A stretch of 26,027 bases of DNA from JACVRW01 sp036407035 (GCA_036407035.1 DASXAA010000182.1:1-26027); one strand, 5' to 3'; counted from the first letter of the stretch, positions 1 to 7,648 are shown. Notes: generated by a model not told the origin, from the letters alone. Numbers and translations: made by a program.

Positions 1-1218
1 TGCATCATCTTCATGGACGAGATCGACGCCGTGGGCCGCCACCGCGGCGCCGGGCTCGGCGGCGGCCACGACGAGCGCGAGCAGACGCTCAACCAGCTGC
101 TGGTCGAGATGGACGGCTTCGAGATGAAGGACAACATCATCCTGATCGCCGCCACCAACCGGCCGGACATCCTCGACCCGGCGCTGCTGCGCCCGGGCCG
201 CTTCGATCGCCAGATCGTGGTCGACCGGCCGGACCGCAAGGGCCGGGTGAAGATCCTCGAGGTCCACACGCGCGGCAAGCCGCTCGCCAAGTCGATCGAT
301 TTGGATGCGCTCGCCGGCCAGACGCCGGGCTTCACGGGCGCGGACCTGCAGAACCTCGTGAACGAGGCGGCGCTGCTGGCCGCGCGCCAGGGCAAGCGCG
401 AGATCGACCACCTCCAGCTGGAGGAGGGGATCATGCGCGTGATCGCGGGCCCCGAGAAGAAGACGCGCGTGATGTCGGGCAAGGAGCGCCGCATCACGGC
501 GTACCACGAGATGGGCCACGCGCTGGTGGCGCACTACCTCGACAACACCGACCCGGTCCACAAGATCTCGGTGATCTCGCGCGGACAGGCGCTCGGCTAC
601 ACGATCTCGCTGCCGACGGAGGACAAGTTCCTGACCACGCGGGCGGAGCTGTCGGACACGATGGCGATGACGCTGGGTGGCCGGGCGGCCGAGGAGATCT
701 GCTTCGGCGAGGTGACCACGGGCGCCTCGAACGACCTCGAGAAGGTGACCGCGACCGCCAAGCAGATGGTGATGCGGTTCGGGATGTCCGAGAAGCTCGG
801 CCCGCGCGTGTTCGGCCACGACCACGGCCAGCCGTTCCTGGGCCGCGAGTTCAGCGCCGAGCCCGACTACTCGGACGAGATCGCCCGCGAGATCGACGAC
901 GAGATCCGGCGCATCGTCGAGGAGGCGCACCAGACGGCGCGCGCGGTGCTGGAGAACCACCGCGACAAGCTTGACCTGACCTCCGAGATCCTGCTCCGGC
1001 GCGAGACGATCGAGCGCGACCAGTTCATCGAGCTGCTCGCGGGCAAGACCGAGGAGGACGTGTTCGGCAAGGAGGAGCCGGTCGTGCCGGTCCCGCCGCC
1101 GCCGGCGCCGGAGGCGCCGGAGCGGAAGCCGGAGCGGTCGCCGTCGCCGCTGCCGCGGCCGGGGTTGGCGGGGGGTACGGCGGAGATGCGGGCGCTGGAC
1201 CCGCCTGAGCGGGCGTAG
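1..1218 (+). CDS. ftsH: ATP-dependent zinc metalloprotease FtsH (5' truncated by window edge)
   Basis: Membrane-anchored AAA+ protease that unfolds and degrades membrane and cytosolic proteins. The reading frame is open from base 1, so about the first 200-240 residues (membrane segments, Walker A) lie outside. The visible 405 residues start at Walker B (IIFMDEID, residues 2-9), then the second region of homology with its arginine-finger segment (about 52-70), the AAA lid, the zinc site HEMGH (169-173) and the probable third metal ligand Asp245 in TTGASNDLEK. All catalytic parts in view are intact. The last ~45 residues form a Pro/Glu/Arg-rich, probably disordered tail. In many actinobacteria ftsH sits directly before folE-folP-folB-folK; here the fol genes resume about 3 kb later without folE. 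Identification is secure. Confidence 0.97.
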   Translation, partial: CIIFMDEIDAVGRHRGAGLGGGHDEREQTLNQLLVEMDGFEMKDNIILIAATNRPDILDPALLRPGRFDRQIVVDRPDRKGRVKILEVHTRGKPLAKSIDLDALAGQTPGFTGADLQNLVNEAALLAARQGKREIDHLQLEEGIMRVIAGPEKKTRVMSGKERRITAYHEMGHALVAHYLDNTDPVHKISVISRGQALGYTISLPTEDKFLTTRAELSDTMAMTLGGRAAEEICFGEVTTGASNDLEKVTATAKQMVMRFGMSEKLGPRVFGHDHGQPFLGREFSAEPDYSDEIAREIDDEIRRIVEEAHQTARAVLENHRDKLDLTSEILLRRETIERDQFIELLAGKTEEDVFGKEEPVVPVPPPPAPEAPERKPERSPSPLPRPGLAGGTAEMRALDPPERA

Positions 1219-1248
1219 CGTTTTCTCGGTTGTCCGGCGCTGCTGTTT

Positions 1249-1351
1249 GCGGCGCCGTCCGCAGTCTCTCGCCCGCAGACCTGCTCGCTCGTTCGCTCGC
1301 CTTTGGCTCGCTCTGACACGGTCTGCGGTCGAGGACCGGGGACGGCGCCGC
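1249..1351. repeat. Nested inverted repeat (long imperfect hairpin)
   Basis: Two perfect inverted repeats share one centre near 1300. The outer arms are GCGGCGCCGTCC at 1249-1260 and its complement at 1340-1351; the inner arms are CCGCAGACC at 1273-1281 and its complement at 1320-1328. The arms between them pair partly (GTCTCTCG against GTCCTCGA). The loop is rich in CTCGCT repeats. It lies 31 bases after the ftsH stop. It could be a read-through barrier, a structured RNA or a dispersed intergenic repeat; there is no clear T-run, so a standard terminator is not established. Nothing else convincing was seen in 1219-1444. Confidence 0.6.
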
Positions 1352-1457
1352 CTCGGGCGCTGCGGTTCCCGGCTTTGCTCGGCGGGGGGTGTGGCTGCAA
1401 CGGGTGCGTCGCTACGGTGTTTGAAGTTGTGACCCCGATCGAAGAAGGAGTGCCATC

Positions 1458-1604
1458 GTGACCACGATGCGCAGGCTCGTCTCGAGGCTCGTGGGTAGCG
1501 AGCGGGCGCAGGAGCCCGTTCACTTCCACCAGGGCCCGCAGGGGCTGCCGGCCGTATGCCACGACACTGCATGCGAGCTGCCGCGGCTCGAGCACTGGCC
1601 CTGA
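1458..1604 (+). CDS. 48-residue His/Cys-rich microprotein, unknown function
   Basis: A short frame starting at GTG 1458 with a good Shine-Dalgarno (AAGGAG, 1445-1450, spacing 7) and ending at TGA 1602-1604. The N-terminus is basic (MTTMRRLVSRLVG); the second half has a His-x-His pair (VHFH, residues 21-24) and a Cys-His-x3-Cys segment (CHDTAC, 34-39), a plausible small metal site. Nearly every third base is G or C, as in the neighbouring real genes. No family is recognised. The ribosome site, codon pattern and clustered His/Cys argue that it is genuine; expression and conservation are unproven. It sits between ftsH and the duplicated-half protein, possibly with its own promoter (TACGGT, 1413-1418). 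Confidence 0.55.
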   Translation: MTTMRRLVSRLVGSERAQEPVHFHQGPQGLPAVCHDTACELPRLEHWP

Positions 1605-1678
1605 GCGGCACCCCCCGGGGCAGCGCCCGCCGCCACAATGGCGGTTGGGCGCTCCCCGGACGGGGGTACTTCTTCGCC

Positions 1679-2506
1679 ATGGATGAGGCGTCCGTGTCCG
1701 CCGAGGGGCTCACCGCCGAGGAGGAGGCGCTCATTCGGCGGGCTGCCGAGACGACCATGCGGTTGCGGCTCGCCGTGGTCGACGTGGCCGGTGTCTATGT
1801 GCGGCTCGGTCCCGACGCGCGGGGCCTCGACGTCGCCGCGCGCGGGCGGGCGGCAGCCGAGGTCGAGCGTGTCGCCGAGCTCTGGCGCGACGGCGAGATG
1901 GCCGGGTCCTGGGAGGTCGAGCGGGAGGTTGGTTGGGCGGCGCCCGGCCATTTGCTCGGCGCCCTCCAGGACTCGCTGATCCTCGCTCTTTCGTCCCGGC
2001 CCGGGCGACGCGCGCAATTGCTGCCGGTGGACGAGGCCGTCCGCCGCGTGGAGGCACTGGAGGCGGAGGGCGCATTCGAGGGGTTGGATCGCGTGGGCGA
2101 GGGATCGGCCGGCGGTGACGCGCCTCCGCGGCCCGGCGAGCAGACGGACGCCCTGGCCGACAGCCTGATCGTCGCCTGCGCCCGGACGTTCGCGTTCTAT
2201 CTCGACCTCGCGCCCGACGGGCGCCCGCTCGAGGCGCGCTCGGTCGAGGCGCTCGAGTGTCTCGAGGCCGCCGCCTCGTGCAACCGCGCGCTCGACCGCG
2301 AGCGCGACCTCCTCGAGCAGCCCGGCGCCGGGCCCCGGCTCGATCCCGCTCGCGCGATCCTCCGGGCCATGCAGAACGGTCTCGTGCTCGCGCTCTCCGG
2401 CGACCCGGCCCGCCGCGCCAAGGCGATGCCCGCCGGCGAGCTGCGCCGGCGCATGCGTCCTCTGGAGGAGGCACTGGACCTCCCGACCGGGAGCCGGCGC
2501 GGCTGA
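1679..2506 (+). CDS. Unknown protein with two homologous halves
   Basis: A 275-residue, probably cytoplasmic, helix-rich acidic protein with no signal peptide, membrane segment or recognised domain. The sequence repeats itself. Segment LLGALQDSLILALSSRPG (about residues 99-116) aligns with ILRAMQNGLVLALSGDPA (about 235-252), and both run on into a similar Arg-rich helix ending in EALE or PLEE. It therefore looks like a tandem duplication of a ~110-130 residue all-alpha unit. ATG 1679 is preferred; the frame runs upstream to 1556 but that part is low-complexity and overlaps the microprotein gene. Its TGA (2504-2506) overlaps the likely start of the next gene, so the two are probably co-translated. 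Function unknown. Confidence 0.7.
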   Translation: MDEASVSAEGLTAEEEALIRRAAETTMRLRLAVVDVAGVYVRLGPDARGLDVAARGRAAAEVERVAELWRDGEMAGSWEVEREVGWAAPGHLLGALQDSLILALSSRPGRRAQLLPVDEAVRRVEALEAEGAFEGLDRVGEGSAGGDAPPRPGEQTDALADSLIVACARTFAFYLDLAPDGRPLEARSVEALECLEAAASCNRALDRERDLLEQPGAGPRLDPARAILRAMQNGLVLALSGDPARRAKAMPAGELRRRMRPLEEALDLPTGSRRG

Positions 2507-3618
2507 GCCCGCGCGCCCTGATCCTGGGCGGGACCGGCCAGATCGGCCGGGCCGTGGCCGTGGCGCTCGCGCGCGAGGGTTGGGAGGTGACTGCCGCCTC
2601 GCGCGGCGAGCTCGCCCCGCCGGAGACCCTGGCCGAGCACGGGGTCGAGCACGTGAAGCTCGACCGCTCCCGGCCGGGCGGGCTCGAGCGCGCCGCCCGC
2701 GACCTCGACGCCGTGGTCGACGTCGTCTGCTTCACGGCTGCCGACGCGCGCGGGCTGGTGGAGCTGGGTGACTCCGTGGGCTCCATCGTCGCCATCTCGA
2801 GCGCCTCCGTGTACGCCGACGCCGCCGGCAGGACCCTCGACGAGGCGAGGGACGAGGGCGACTTCCCCGAGCTCCCGGTGCCGATCCCGGAGTCCTGGCG
2901 GACCACGGTCCCCGGGGACGAGACCTACTCCACGCGCAAGGTCGCCATGGAGCGCGTGCTGCTCGATCAGGCCTCGGTGCCCGTGACGGTCGTGCGGCCG
3001 TGCGCGATCCACGGCCCCGGCGGCCGCCACGCGCGCGAGTGGTACTTCCTGAAGCGCGCGCTCGACGGGCGCCCGTGCGTCGTCCTCTCGTACTCCGGGA
3101 AGAGCGTGTTCCACACCACCTCGGTGGCCAACCTCGCCGAGCTGATCCTCCTCGCGTGCCTCGCGCCCGCCACGCGGGTGCTCAACTGCGGTGACCCGTC
3201 GCCGCCGGCGGTCGGCCAGATCGCAGCGCTGGTGGCGGCCACGGCCGGCCACGAGTTCGCCCAGGTGCGGGTCCCCGGCGCACCGCCGAGCCCGGAGGTC
3301 GGCGACACCCCGTGGTCGGTGGTGCGCCCGATGGTCGTGGACATGGCGGCGGCCGAGCGGGAGCTCGGCTACCGGCCGGTCACGACTTACGCCGAGGCCG
3401 TCGGCGAGACATGCGCGTGGCTGCGCGAGGCCGTCGGCGATCGCGACTGGCGCGAGGTGCTGCCCGGCCTCGCCGTCTACCCGATGCCGCTGTTCGACTA
3501 CGAGGCCGAGGACCGCTGGCTGCGAGGGCTCGCCAGCCCGAGGGCCTCGGACACCGACAGGTCGGCGAGCGAGCCGGCGACCAGCGACGCGCCGGGCAGG
3601 TCCGTGCCGGGGAAGTAG
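2503..3618 (+). CDS. NAD-dependent epimerase/dehydratase-like protein (extended SDR)
   Basis: A Rossmann-fold oxidoreductase of the extended short-chain dehydrogenase group, which typically acts on nucleotide sugars or related substrates; the substrate cannot be read from sequence. The dinucleotide-binding glycine motif GGTGQIG is at residues 9-15, the strand-4 segment AISSASVY at about 97-104, and the catalytic YxxxK (YSTRK) at 142-146. No ATG, GTG or TTG lies close to the glycine motif in this frame. The best start is CTG 2503, which overlaps the upstream TGA (CTGA) and suggests translational coupling; this start is uncertain. The 3' end runs 121 bp into the convergent phosphatase gene, and the last ~30 residues are simply the antisense of its conserved C-terminus, so the functional protein may effectively end near FDYEAEDRWLRG. 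Confidence 0.8.
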   Translation: MSPRALILGGTGQIGRAVAVALAREGWEVTAASRGELAPPETLAEHGVEHVKLDRSRPGGLERAARDLDAVVDVVCFTAADARGLVELGDSVGSIVAISSASVYADAAGRTLDEARDEGDFPELPVPIPESWRTTVPGDETYSTRKVAMERVLLDQASVPVTVVRPCAIHGPGGRHAREWYFLKRALDGRPCVVLSYSGKSVFHTTSVANLAELILLACLAPATRVLNCGDPSPPAVGQIAALVAATAGHEFAQVRVPGAPPSPEVGDTPWSVVRPMVVDMAAAERELGYRPVTTYAEAVGETCAWLREAVGDRDWREVLPGLAVYPMPLFDYEAEDRWLRGLASPRASDTDRSASEPATSDAPGRSVPGK

Positions 3619-4193
3619 GGCACGCCGATCACGAACAGCCCCGCGGCCGCCGCTGACGCCACGCCGGTGGCGGAGTCCTCGAGCGCGGCGGAGCGGCCCG
3701 GCGCGGCGCCGAGCGCCTCGCACGTCGCCAGGTAGATGTCCGGTGCGGGCTTCGGCGACGGGACGTCCTCGACCGTCACAACCGCATCGAAGTGCCCGTC
3801 CAGCAGCCGCGCGACCCCGAGCACGCTCTCCACGAACTCGCGCGAGGAGTTCGAGGCCACGCCGACCGGCACCGCCGCCTCCCGCAGCGCCGCCAGCAGC
3901 TCGAGCGCTCCCGGCCGCGGCGCGACCCCCTTGGCCGCTTCCGCCATGACAAGCTCGTGCAGCTCGTCGTAGAGGGCGTCCGCCTGGCCCTCGAGGCCGA
4001 GGAAGGCCTCCATCTTCGCGGTGGCGACGTCCCGCGCGGTGCCGAGCAGCGCCCGCTTGTGCTCGGCCGTGAACGTCCTGCCGTGGCGCTCGAACAGCGC
4101 GGTCTCGGCGCGCGTCCAGGCGTCCTCGGTGTCGAGTAGGAGGCCGTCGTTGTCGAAGATGACCGCGTCGAAGGGAACGGGCACCCGCTGCAT
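3498..4193 (-). CDS. HAD-superfamily hydrolase (beta-phosphoglucomutase/phosphatase-like)
   Basis: A 231-residue haloacid-dehalogenase-family enzyme, probably a sugar-phosphate phosphatase or phosphomutase. All four HAD motifs are present: DNDG with nucleophile Asp14 and acid/base Asp16 (residues 14-17, followed by LLLDT), Ser114 in ASNSS, Lys148 in SPKPAPD, and the acidic pair Glu172-Asp173 in LEDSATGV. The helical cap lies between motifs I and II (about 25-90), as in subfamily I. ATG 4193 is chosen because it begins just before the first strand; no clear ribosome site precedes it. It is divergent from folP (57-bp gap) and converges on the epimerase-like gene with a 121-bp overlap. Substrate unknown. 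Confidence 0.88.
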   Translation of the reverse strand: MQRVPVPFDAVIFDNDGLLLDTEDAWTRAETALFERHGRTFTAEHKRALLGTARDVATAKMEAFLGLEGQADALYDELHELVMAEAAKGVAPRPGALELLAALREAAVPVGVASNSSREFVESVLGVARLLDGHFDAVVTVEDVPSPKPAPDIYLATCEALGAAPGRSAALEDSATGVASAAAAGLFVIGVPYFPGTDLPGASLVAGSLADLSVSEALGLASPRSQRSSAS

Positions 4194-4237
4194 CTTGACG
4201 ACCGGCCGAAGTGCGGCGCAAGACCCCTGGAACCCGC

Positions 4238-4243
4238 GATACT
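4238..4243 (+). promoter_or_regulatory. Putative -10 element for leaderless folP
   Basis: GATACT ends 7 nt before the GTG start of folP, and there is no Shine-Dalgarno. This geometry fits transcription starting at or near the start codon. No convincing -35 was found. Confidence 0.5.
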
Positions 4244-4250
4244 GGGTCGC

Positions 4251-5060
4251 GTGTTCCCGCTCGTGATGGGGATCGTCAACGTGACCCCGGACTCGTTCTC
4301 GGACGGCGGCCTGTTCCTCGAGGCGGACGCCGCCGTCGACCACGGGCGGCGGCTCGCCTGCGAGGGCGCGGGCATCCTCGACGTGGGCGGCGAGTCCACG
4401 CGGCCGGGCGCCGAGCCGGTTTCGGCGGAGGAGGAGCTCGAGCGCGTGCTGCCCGTCGTCGAGCGGCTGGCGGCCGAGGGGCAGAGGATCTCGATCGACA
4501 CCACCAAGGCGGTCGTCGCGCGCGCCGCGCTCGACGCCGGCGCCACGATCGTCAACGACGTGTCGGCGCTCAGGTTCGACCCGGAGCTCGCCGGGGTCGT
4601 CGCCGACTCCGGGGCGGGCTGCTGCCTGATGCACATGCTCGGCGAGCCGCGGACCATGCAGCGCGACCCGCGCTACGACGACGTCGTGTCCGAGGTGAAG
4701 TCGTTCCTCGAGGAGCGCCTGGAGCACGCCGTGTCCGAGGGGATCGACGAGGAGCGGGTGTGGCTCGACCCCGGCATCGGGTTCGGCAAGAACGTGGACC
4801 ACAACCTCGAGCTGCTGCGGCGGCTCGACGAGATCGCGGCGATCGGGCGGCCGGTCGCGATCGGCACCTCGCGCAAGACGTTCCTCGGCAAGCTCGCCGG
4901 GGGCAAGCCCGAGCTGGAGCGCCTGCCGGGCACGATCGCCACCAACGTGATCGCGCTGGAGCGCGGAGCAAGCGTGTTCCGGGTGCACGACGTGGCGCCG
5001 GTGGTGGATGCGCTCGCGGTGGCCGCTGCTACTTTCCGCCGGGAGGCGGTGCGCAGATGA
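4251..5060 (+). CDS. folP: Dihydropteroate synthase
   Basis: Condenses dihydropterin pyrophosphate with p-aminobenzoate to make dihydropteroate in folate synthesis; the sulfonamide target. The 269 residues match the usual length of a TIM-barrel DHPS. Signatures seen: MGIVNVTPDSFSDGG near the N-terminus, GESTRPG, SIDTTKAVVA, IVNDVSAL, CLMHMLGEPRTMQ, DPGIGFGKN, and the phosphate-binding loop GTSRKTFLG. Start GTG 4251 gives a protein that opens almost directly on the first conserved strand; a GTG at 4263 or ATG at 4266 would cut into it. The TGA overlaps the ATG of folB (ATGA), so the two are translationally coupled. Identification is secure. Confidence 0.97.
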   Translation: MFPLVMGIVNVTPDSFSDGGLFLEADAAVDHGRRLACEGAGILDVGGESTRPGAEPVSAEEELERVLPVVERLAAEGQRISIDTTKAVVARAALDAGATIVNDVSALRFDPELAGVVADSGAGCCLMHMLGEPRTMQRDPRYDDVVSEVKSFLEERLEHAVSEGIDEERVWLDPGIGFGKNVDHNLELLRRLDEIAAIGRPVAIGTSRKTFLGKLAGGKPELERLPGTIATNVIALERGASVFRVHDVAPVVDALAVAAATFRREAVRR

Positions 5061-5509
5061 CCTGGGAGCCCGATCCGATCGACCCCGACGACGAGTTGGG
5101 TCACGAGCTGGACGACGACCTCGGCCACGACGACGAGGACTCCGGCGCGCCCACCGTCACGATCGAGGTCAGCGGGCTGTCGTTGTACACGCGGCACGGG
5201 GTCAGCGAGGCCGAGCGGGAGATCGGCCAGCGGCTCGTGTTCGACGTGGCCTTCGAGCTCGACGACTGCGACGCCACGGTGACGGATCGCGTGGAGGACA
5301 CCGTGGATTACGCGGACGTGTGCGAGCAGGTCGCGCTGGCCGCGCAGGAGCGCTCGTACAAGACGCTCGAGCGGCTGTGCGCCGCCGTGGCGGAGCGCCT
5401 GGTCGACCGCTACGGCGTCGACTCGGTGCGGGTGAAGGCGACGAAGCCCGAGCCGCCGATCCCGTTGCCCGTGGAGGAAGTCTCCGTGGAGGTGTGGAGG
5501 GAAACCTAG
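5057..5509 (+). CDS. folB: Dihydroneopterin aldolase with acidic N-terminal extension
   Basis: Cleaves dihydroneopterin to hydroxymethyl-dihydropterin and glycolaldehyde, supplying the substrate of FolK. The core (about residues 33-150) shows the family's LYTRHGVSEAEREIGQ, VDYADVCEQV, KTLERLCAAVAERL and VKATKPEPPIP; the lysine of that last motif is the usual catalytic one. ATG 5057 overlaps the folP stop. The first ~32 residues are an Asp/Glu/His-rich extension, absent from typical ~120-residue FolB; no alternative ATG or GTG start removes it cleanly. A well-spaced Shine-Dalgarno for the following kinase lies inside its 3' end. Confidence 0.94.
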   Translation: MTWEPDPIDPDDELGHELDDDLGHDDEDSGAPTVTIEVSGLSLYTRHGVSEAEREIGQRLVFDVAFELDDCDATVTDRVEDTVDYADVCEQVALAAQERSYKTLERLCAAVAERLVDRYGVDSVRVKATKPEPPIPLPVEEVSVEVWRET

Positions 5510-5510
5510 G

Positions 5511-7637
5511 GTGGATTCGAAGGCAGGGGGAATCTTCCGGCGGCTCCCGCTGGGGCGCACGCTTGCGCTTGCGCTGATCGGGCTGACGCTCGCGCTGGGG
5601 GCGATCGCCGCGGTAGCGATCCGCGACCTCTACGAGGCGCGGCAGGGCTACGAGCGGGCGCTCGCGCGCACGTACGCGGTGGAGGTCGCGGGCTCGCGGC
5701 TGGTCGCCGCGAGCGTGGCCGAGCAGGCCGCCCGCACGCCCGCCGCGCGGCGGCGGACGGCGTCCGTGTTCCGCCGCGAGGCGCGGCGGACGCGGCTGGC
5801 CGCGCGCGGCGACGCGCGCAGCGCCGCGCTGGTGCGCCGCGCGCGGCGGGCCGAGGGGGCGGTGCGCGCCGGCGCCGGCACCGGCGCGGCCGAGGCGATG
5901 CGCGGCGGCGGGCGCGCCGGCGCCACCCCCGTTCGCCCCGCGGTCGAGGCGCTCGCGCTGCGGCAGACGGCTCGCCGCGGCGGCGCGCGCGAGGACACCC
6001 GCGCCGAGTCGCGGCACGCGCTCGCCACCGCCGCCGTCGCCGGCGGCCTGGCGCTGCTCGGCGCCCTGCTGCTCGTGGGCGCGCTGATCGCGTCGATCCG
6101 CCGGCCGCTCGAGGATCTCGTCGGGGCCACCCGGCGGCTCGCGGCCGGCGAGCTCGGCGAGCGCGTGCGCCCGCGCGGGCCCGAGGAGCTGAGCGACCTC
6201 GGCACCGCGTTCAACGCGATGGCCGAGAAGCTCGGCGAGGCCCACACCAGGATCGAGGTCGAGCGCTCCAAGCTCGCCACCACGATCGAGAGCCTCGGCG
6301 ACGCGCTCGTCGTGTGCGACCGGGCCGGCACGATCACGGCGGTCAACCCGCGCGCCGGCGAGGTGGTGCCGATGCTCGTCCCGGGCGAGCGCGCGGACGC
6401 GCCGGACAGCCCGCTGCCGCCGCTCGAGCAGGCGCTGCTGGCGGAGGTGACCCGGGAGTCCGGCGACCGCACGCTGTCCGTCACCGCCGCCAGCCTCGGC
6501 GGCGAGGACGGATACGTGTGGACGATCCGCGACGTCTCCGAGCGGGCGCGGCTCGAGCGCATCAAGTCGGACTTCGTCGCCACCGCCTCGCACGAGCTCC
6601 GCAGCCCGCTCACCTCGATCAAGGGCTTCGTGGAGCTGCTCGCGCGCTCGGGCGATCTCGGCCCGCGCGAGCGCGAGTTCGTCGACGTGATCCTAGAGAG
6701 CACGGACCGGCTCGTGGACCTCGTGAACGACCTGCTCGACGTGGCGCGGCTCGAGGCCGGCAGCATGGAGGTGCGGCCGCGGCTGTTCGACCTGGGCGAG
6801 GTCGTCCGCGAGGTGGCGGAGCTGCTGCGGCCGAGATTCGAGTCGAGGGAGCAGTGGCTCGACGTCCACCTGCCGGCGGGGATGCCGCGCGCGCTCGCCG
6901 ATCCCGTGCGAGCGCGGCAGATCGTGACCAACCTCCTCACGAACGCGCACCAGTACACGGGCGAGGGCGGGCACGCCGGCGTGTCGCTCACACACGACGG
7001 CGGCGCGCTCGTGCTGACGATCGCGGACAGCGGGCGCGGGATGACCGAGGAGGAGCTGCTGCGGGTGTTCGATCGCTTCGTCCGCCGTCCGGACGGCGCC
7101 GGCGGCACGGGCCTCGGCCTCGCGATCGTGAAGTCGCTGGTGGACCTGCAGGGTGGCTCGATCGACGTCAGGAGCAGGACCGGCGAGGGCACGGTGTTCA
7201 CCGTCAGGCTCCCGGCCGAGCCGCTGGCCCGGCCGCTCGCGGACCGCCCCGCGGCGCTGCGCGGCAGCCGCGTGCTGGTGGTGGAGGACGAGCCGCACGT
7301 GGCGGCGGTGATCCGCGAGCAACTGCGGGAGCTCGGCGTGGAGACCGCCGTCGCGCACACGGGCGACGAGGCGGTCGAGCGCCTGCGCGAGGAGCGGTTC
7401 GACGCGATGACGCTCGACGTCATGCTGCCCGGCCGCAGCGGGATCGATGTTCTTCACGCGCTGCGCGCCGACCCGGAGCTGCGGGACACGCCGGTGGTGG
7501 TCGTGTCCGCGCTCTCGGACGAGCAGGCGCTGCTCGGGGAATTGACGGTGTCGAAGCCGGTCGCCGCGGGCGAGCTCGCGGCTGCGCTCGCCTCGGCGAT
7601 GTCGTCCCGGCGCGCCGAGCCGGCGGGCGCGAAGTAG
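5511..7637 (+). CDS. Hybrid sensor histidine kinase (HAMP, PAS-like, HisKA, HATPase, receiver)
   Basis: A 708-residue membrane sensor. Two transmembrane helices (about 15-38 and 169-195) flank an extracytoplasmic region that is strikingly Arg/Ala-rich and low in complexity. Then follow HAMP (about 196-245), a PAS-like segment (250-345), the dimerisation domain with phospho-acceptor His361 in SHELRSPLTS, and the ATPase domain with the N box (NLLTNAHQYT, 474-483), DSGRGM (507-511) and GGTGLGLAIV (531-540). A C-terminal receiver (586-700) has VVEDE, phospho-acceptor Asp636 and Lys682. GTG 5511 has a good ribosome site (GGAGGG, 5496-5501, spacing 9). It sits between folB and folK on the same strand; no dedicated output regulator is adjacent. 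Signal and output are unknown. Confidence 0.93.
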   Translation: MDSKAGGIFRRLPLGRTLALALIGLTLALGAIAAVAIRDLYEARQGYERALARTYAVEVAGSRLVAASVAEQAARTPAARRRTASVFRREARRTRLAARGDARSAALVRRARRAEGAVRAGAGTGAAEAMRGGGRAGATPVRPAVEALALRQTARRGGAREDTRAESRHALATAAVAGGLALLGALLLVGALIASIRRPLEDLVGATRRLAAGELGERVRPRGPEELSDLGTAFNAMAEKLGEAHTRIEVERSKLATTIESLGDALVVCDRAGTITAVNPRAGEVVPMLVPGERADAPDSPLPPLEQALLAEVTRESGDRTLSVTAASLGGEDGYVWTIRDVSERARLERIKSDFVATASHELRSPLTSIKGFVELLARSGDLGPREREFVDVILESTDRLVDLVNDLLDVARLEAGSMEVRPRLFDLGEVVREVAELLRPRFESREQWLDVHLPAGMPRALADPVRARQIVTNLLTNAHQYTGEGGHAGVSLTHDGGALVLTIADSGRGMTEEELLRVFDRFVRRPDGAGGTGLGLAIVKSLVDLQGGSIDVRSRTGEGTVFTVRLPAEPLARPLADRPAALRGSRVLVVEDEPHVAAVIREQLRELGVETAVAHTGDEAVERLREERFDAMTLDVMLPGRSGIDVLHALRADPELRDTPVVVVSALSDEQALLGELTVSKPVAAGELAAALASAMSSRRAEPAGAK

Positions 7638-7640
7638 CCT
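7635..7640 (+). promoter_or_regulatory. Putative -10 for leaderless folK, built on the upstream stop codon
   Basis: TAGCCT ends 8 nt before GTG 7649, with no Shine-Dalgarno. Its first three bases are the TAG stop codon of the sensor kinase gene. This would give folK an internal promoter. Confidence 0.45.
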
Positions 7641-7648
7641 GGCGCCCC

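Noticed and set aside
1247..1432. 61-codon plus-strand frame after ftsH
   Set aside because: It lies over the nested inverted repeat, has an Arg-rich shapeless translation and no ribosome site.
1556..1678. Upstream extension of the duplicated-half protein to 1556
   Set aside because: It overlaps the better-supported 48-residue gene, is low complexity and has no ribosome site; ATG 1679 is preferred.
2257..2502. N-terminal extension of the epimerase-like gene
   Set aside because: It would overlap the previous gene by about 250 bp with an Arg/Pro-rich translation, whereas the family begins just before the glycine motif.
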